Part shown: in pieces, positions 39,760 to 41,937 of the stretch
How positions within the stretch are numbered: the first letter of the stretch is position 1
Layout of the letters: each line of letters begins with the position of its first letter
Assembly (NCBI GenBank): GCA_030037955.1
Contig: JASHPT010000013.1
Span: 1-41,937 of the forward strand
Direction of reading: 5' to 3'
Length of the DNA: 41,937 bases
Source of the DNA: Thermoplasmata archaeon
Lineage (GTDB): Archaea > Thermoplasmatota > Thermoplasmata > Lutacidiplasmatales > UBA184
Translations under genes and position numbers: made by a program
Notes under the pieces: model-generated
Database searches by the model: none
Seen by the model: only the letters and a program-made list of their open reading frames with translations
Told to the model about the DNA's origin: nothing

Positions 39760-40164
39760 TCAGCGGATGGCCTTCGCGCCGGCCTCGGCGACGGCGTGGT
39801 CGTTCTCGACCGTGCTTCCGCTGACGCCGATGGCCCCGATGATCTCGCCCTGGGCGTTCTTGATCGGCACGCCACCCGGGAAGGTGATCAGGCCCTCGTT
39901 GGAGTGCTCGATGGCGAACAGCGGGCCGCCCGGCTGGGACAGCTTGCCGAGCTCTCCGCTATTCATGTTGAAGAATCGGGCCGTGCGGGCCTTCTTGTGC
40001 GCGATATCGATGCTGCCGATCCACGCCTCGTCCATCCGGATGAATCCCTTGAGATTGGCTCCGGCGTCGACGATGGCGATGTCCATTTTGGTCTTGAGTT
40101 CCTGCGCCTTTTTCATCGCGGCTTCGAGTGCGGTCCAGGCCTGCGTGTGCGTGATGTCTGCCAT
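39760..40164 (-). CDS. GlcG/HbpS family heme-binding-like protein
   Basis: 134 residues with the GlcG/HbpS profile: [43 protein letters not shown], the [19 protein letters not shown] turn and a C-terminal [12 protein letters not shown] helix. Members bind heme or corrinoids, or have an unknown metabolic role; they are often paired with oxidoreductases. It lies 98 bases downstream of the zinc alcohol dehydrogenase end and on the same strand, with its own TATA-like GTGGTAAGTAGG about 38 bases upstream. No signal peptide. Confidence 0.85.
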   Translation of the reverse strand: MADITHTQAWTALEAAMKKAQELKTKMDIAIVDAGANLKGFIRMDEAWIGSIDIAHKKARTARFFNMNSGELGKLSQPGGPLFAIEHSNEGLITFPGGVPIKNAQGEIIGAIGVSGSTVENDHAVAEAGAKAIR

Positions 40165-40262
40165 GAGGACTCCCCGGAGCCGGGCAGCGGAACGGCCTAC
40201 TTACCACTTCCGCGACCGGTCCCCCGGGAGGCCCGGCGGACGCTGGGCTTCGAGGAAGAGAC

Positions 40263-41408
40263 CTACGGCTGGAGCACGACCTTGATGATGCCACCCACGC
40301 GCTTGTCGAACTGTTCGTAGAGCTTGGGAGCGTTCTCGAGCGGCTCCCGGTGCGTCACCACGATCGACGGGTCCACCCGGCCGTTCTCGATCGCCCGCAT
40401 GAGATACCGGTTGTAGTTCTTCACATTGCACTGCCCCATCCGGAACCCGAGCTCCCGCGTGAAGGCGGCGCCGAGCGGGAAGCTGACGCGCCCCTCCTTG
40501 TCCTGCGGCGTCGGCGCGAAGAGGCCGGGCATCCCGATCACCGCACCCTTCTTCGCGACCTTCATGAGCGTCTCGAGCACGACGAGCGGCTTCGCCTCGA
40601 CCTTCGGGCCGGGCGCGATCACGCCCTTGCCGGTCGCCTCGTAGCCCACGGCCTCGACACAGGCATCCGCCCCCGCCCCGCCGGTGTCGTCCAGGACCCG
40701 CTGGACGGGGTCCTCCTTGTCGACGTTGACCGCCGTGGCGCCGATCTTCTTGGCCATCGCCAGCCGCTCCGGGACCCGGTCGAAGGCGTAGACCTTGGCG
40801 GCGCCGCGGAGCAGCGCGGCCATCTGGGCCATGAGGCCCACCGGGCCGCAGCCCCCGACGGCCACAATGTGACCGGGCTTGACCCCGGCGATATCGCATC
40901 CGAAATAGCCGGTCGGGAAGATGTCCGCGAGGAGGACCGCCTGGTCGTCCCGAACGCCGTCCGGGATCTTGAGACACATCGAGTCGCCGTACGGCACCCG
41001 CAGGTACTCGGCCTGCCCGCCGTCGAACCCTCCGAGCAGCTTCGCGTAGCCGAAGGCGGCGCCCGGGCCCTTCGGATAGAACGGGTTCGCGTTGTCGCAC
41101 ATCGACCAGAGGCCGCTGTTGCAGAACTCGCAGGCCCCGCAGCTGATGTTGAACGGCACCACGACCCGGTCGCCCTTCTTGACCCAGTGAACGGCCGGAC
41201 CGACCTCGTCGACGACGCCCACGTTCTCGTGGCCCAGGATCTGGCCCGGGAGGTCGGGCGCGATGAGGCCGTGGTACAGGTGCAGGTCCGACCCGCAGAT
41301 GCATGTGGCGGTGATCTTGAGCACGACGTCGGTCGCGTCATTGACCTTCGGCTTCGGCTTGTCCTCGATGGCCAGCTGGTACGGCCCCTTGTAGACGTTC
41401 GCCTTCAG
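40263..41408 (-). CDS. Zinc-dependent alcohol/formaldehyde dehydrogenase; start probably CTG
   Basis: 381 residues if started at CTG 41408, read as MKANVYKGPYQ, the normal start of the family. The only canonical start, GTG at 41324, would drop 28 conserved residues. Catalytic zinc ligands Cys38, His60 and Glu61 (LGHEN), structural zinc Cys90, Cys93, Cys96 and Cys104, and the Rossmann GGCGPVGLMAQMAAL are complete. The insert-rich layout matches glutathione-independent formaldehyde dehydrogenase-like enzymes. It oxidises an alcohol or aldehyde with NAD in the cytoplasm. A TATA-like GATTAAGT at 41441-41448 supports transcription starting about 10 bases before the CTG. Confidence 0.88.
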   Translation of the reverse strand: MKANVYKGPYQLAIEDKPKPKVNDATDVVLKITATCICGSDLHLYHGLIAPDLPGQILGHENVGVVDEVGPAVHWVKKGDRVVVPFNISCGACEFCNSGLWSMCDNANPFYPKGPGAAFGYAKLLGGFDGGQAEYLRVPYGDSMCLKIPDGVRDDQAVLLADIFPTGYFGCDIAGVKPGHIVAVGGCGPVGLMAQMAALLRGAAKVYAFDRVPERLAMAKKIGATAVNVDKEDPVQRVLDDTGGAGADACVEAVGYEATGKGVIAPGPKVEAKPLVVLETLMKVAKKGAVIGMPGLFAPTPQDKEGRVSFPLGAAFTRELGFRMGQCNVKNYNRYLMRAIENGRVDPSIVVTHREPLENAPKLYEQFDKRVGGIIKVVLQP

Positions 41409-41442
41409 AAAATCACCCGGCCCGGAGTCGGGACGTCCCTAC

Positions 41443-41937
41443 TTAATCGTTCGGTCGGGGGCCCGCGACCTCCTCGGAACCCGGGCGCCTCGCGGGGGCC
41501 CGGTTCGGCACTACGGCCGCGAGCGCGGGCAGTGTCGCGATCGCCAGGAGCCCGAAGAGGATCCATCCCCCGGTGTAACTCGTATGCACGACGACCAGGG
41601 CGAAGAGGACGGCGGCTCCACCGCCCGCGACCACCTGCCCCGTCTCGAGAAACCCGATCGCGACCGCCGAGCCGCCGTCCCGGACCTCCGGGAAGTGCGA
41701 GGGCATCTCGAAGAAGATCGGAATGGTCGCGCCGGCCAGCAGCCCCAGCAGAGCGAACTCGGCGACGAGCTCCGCCTCGTCGAGGAATGGGATGGCGACC
41801 GCCAGAGCCCCGAAGGCGGCCGTGACGACGGCTCCGACCCATCTCCGGTCGCGCCCCCGCTCCCCGATCCAGGTCCCGAACACACTCCCCGGGATCGTCG
41901 CGGCGAGGCCCACCGCCCCGAGGAGTCCGGCGAGTCC
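41443..41937 (-). CDS. MFS-type transporter, partial (C-terminal half)
   Basis: The last 164 codons of a polytopic membrane protein that continues beyond the right edge. About five helices are visible, including GLAGLLGAVGLAATIPGSVFGTW, a basic ERGRDRRW loop of motif-A type at the start of a helix, IFFEMPSHFPEVRDGGSAVAIGFL and a final helix before the Arg/Pro-rich tail. The helix-loop spacing suits a major facilitator. The substrate cannot be judged from this half. Its end lies within 35 bases of the alcohol dehydrogenase start, on the same strand, so the two could be in one transcript. Confidence 0.7.
   Translation of the reverse strand, partial: GLAGLLGAVGLAATIPGSVFGTWIGERGRDRRWVGAVVTAAFGALAVAIPFLDEAELVAEFALLGLLAGATIPIFFEMPSHFPEVRDGGSAVAIGFLETGQVVAGGGAAVLFALVVVHTSYTGGWILFGLLAIATLPALAAVVPNRAPARRPGSEEVAGPRPND

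Noticed and set aside
1-41937. CRISPR array
   Set aside because: No regularly spaced repeats were seen anywhere in the window.

Overview
The window is about 42 kb of G+C-rich DNA (roughly two thirds G+C by eye) from an archaeon. The archaeal signs are direct: a fibrillarin-type rRNA methyltransferase, a tRNA-Glu with a bulge-helix-bulge intron, a hexulose-phosphate synthase/RraA fusion, an AbrB-PhoU fusion, and many genes whose start codon lies about 20-35 bases after a TATA-like box with almost no leader. The best lineage guess is a terrestrial, high-GC member of the Thermoplasmatota. That is an inference from gene content (a tricorn-F1-like proline iminopeptidase among other genes), not something the sequence proves.

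Left part (1-21.9 kb): mostly ordinary metabolic and regulatory genes in short, often divergent units. In order these are: a two-subunit FAD/Fe-S amine oxidase of sarcosine-oxidase type (the beta subunit is cut by the window edge); a PhoU regulator; an iron alcohol dehydrogenase behind a short Fur-like protein; a CPHC thioredoxin-like protein coupled to an unknown Cys-rich protein; a TetR/tautomerase pair sharing a palindrome; a metallo-beta-lactamase-fold protein behind tRNA-Leu(CAG); an LsrF-like aldolase; an Lrp regulator divergent from a glutamine synthetase homologue; an amidohydrolase, an unknown protein and TruA; an NmrA-like reductase, a membrane protein and an SDR lacking its catalytic Tyr; an anion/arsenite-type transporter, an MFS transporter and a HAD hydrolase; and a small unknown protein.

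Middle (about 22.0-24.6 kb): a visibly AT-richer island begins at the broken end of an amidohydrolase remnant. It carries two exported proteins unlike the neighbours (many N-glycosylation sequons and Cys) and ends near the intron-bearing tRNA-Glu gene. No integrase or transposase is visible.

Right part (24.7-41.9 kb): an HPS-RraA fusion and an orphan N4-cytosine-type DNA methyltransferase appear to share one TATA box. They are followed by the most interesting locus, a minus-strand run of seven genes (33319 down to 26850). It encodes an exported Ig-repeat protein with a cytoplasmic winged-helix-like tail, a VirB2-like small membrane protein, a VirB6-like polytopic protein, a PrgI/VirB3-like protein, a four-helix membrane protein, a VirB4/HerA ATPase and a Pro-rich protein. 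No relaxase or coupling protein is present. This looks like a compact type IV secretion-related machine, comparable in composition to the crenarchaeal Ced/Ted DNA-import systems, but I cannot match it to a described one.

Downstream are RidA and fibrillarin, zinc-ribbon proteins, a DUF885 metallopeptidase-like protein, proline iminopeptidase, a methyltransferase, a VOC protein, a GlcG/HbpS protein, a zinc alcohol dehydrogenase and a truncated MFS transporter. The DUF885 gene and the zinc dehydrogenase both have reading frames that fit only if translation starts at a CTG codon.
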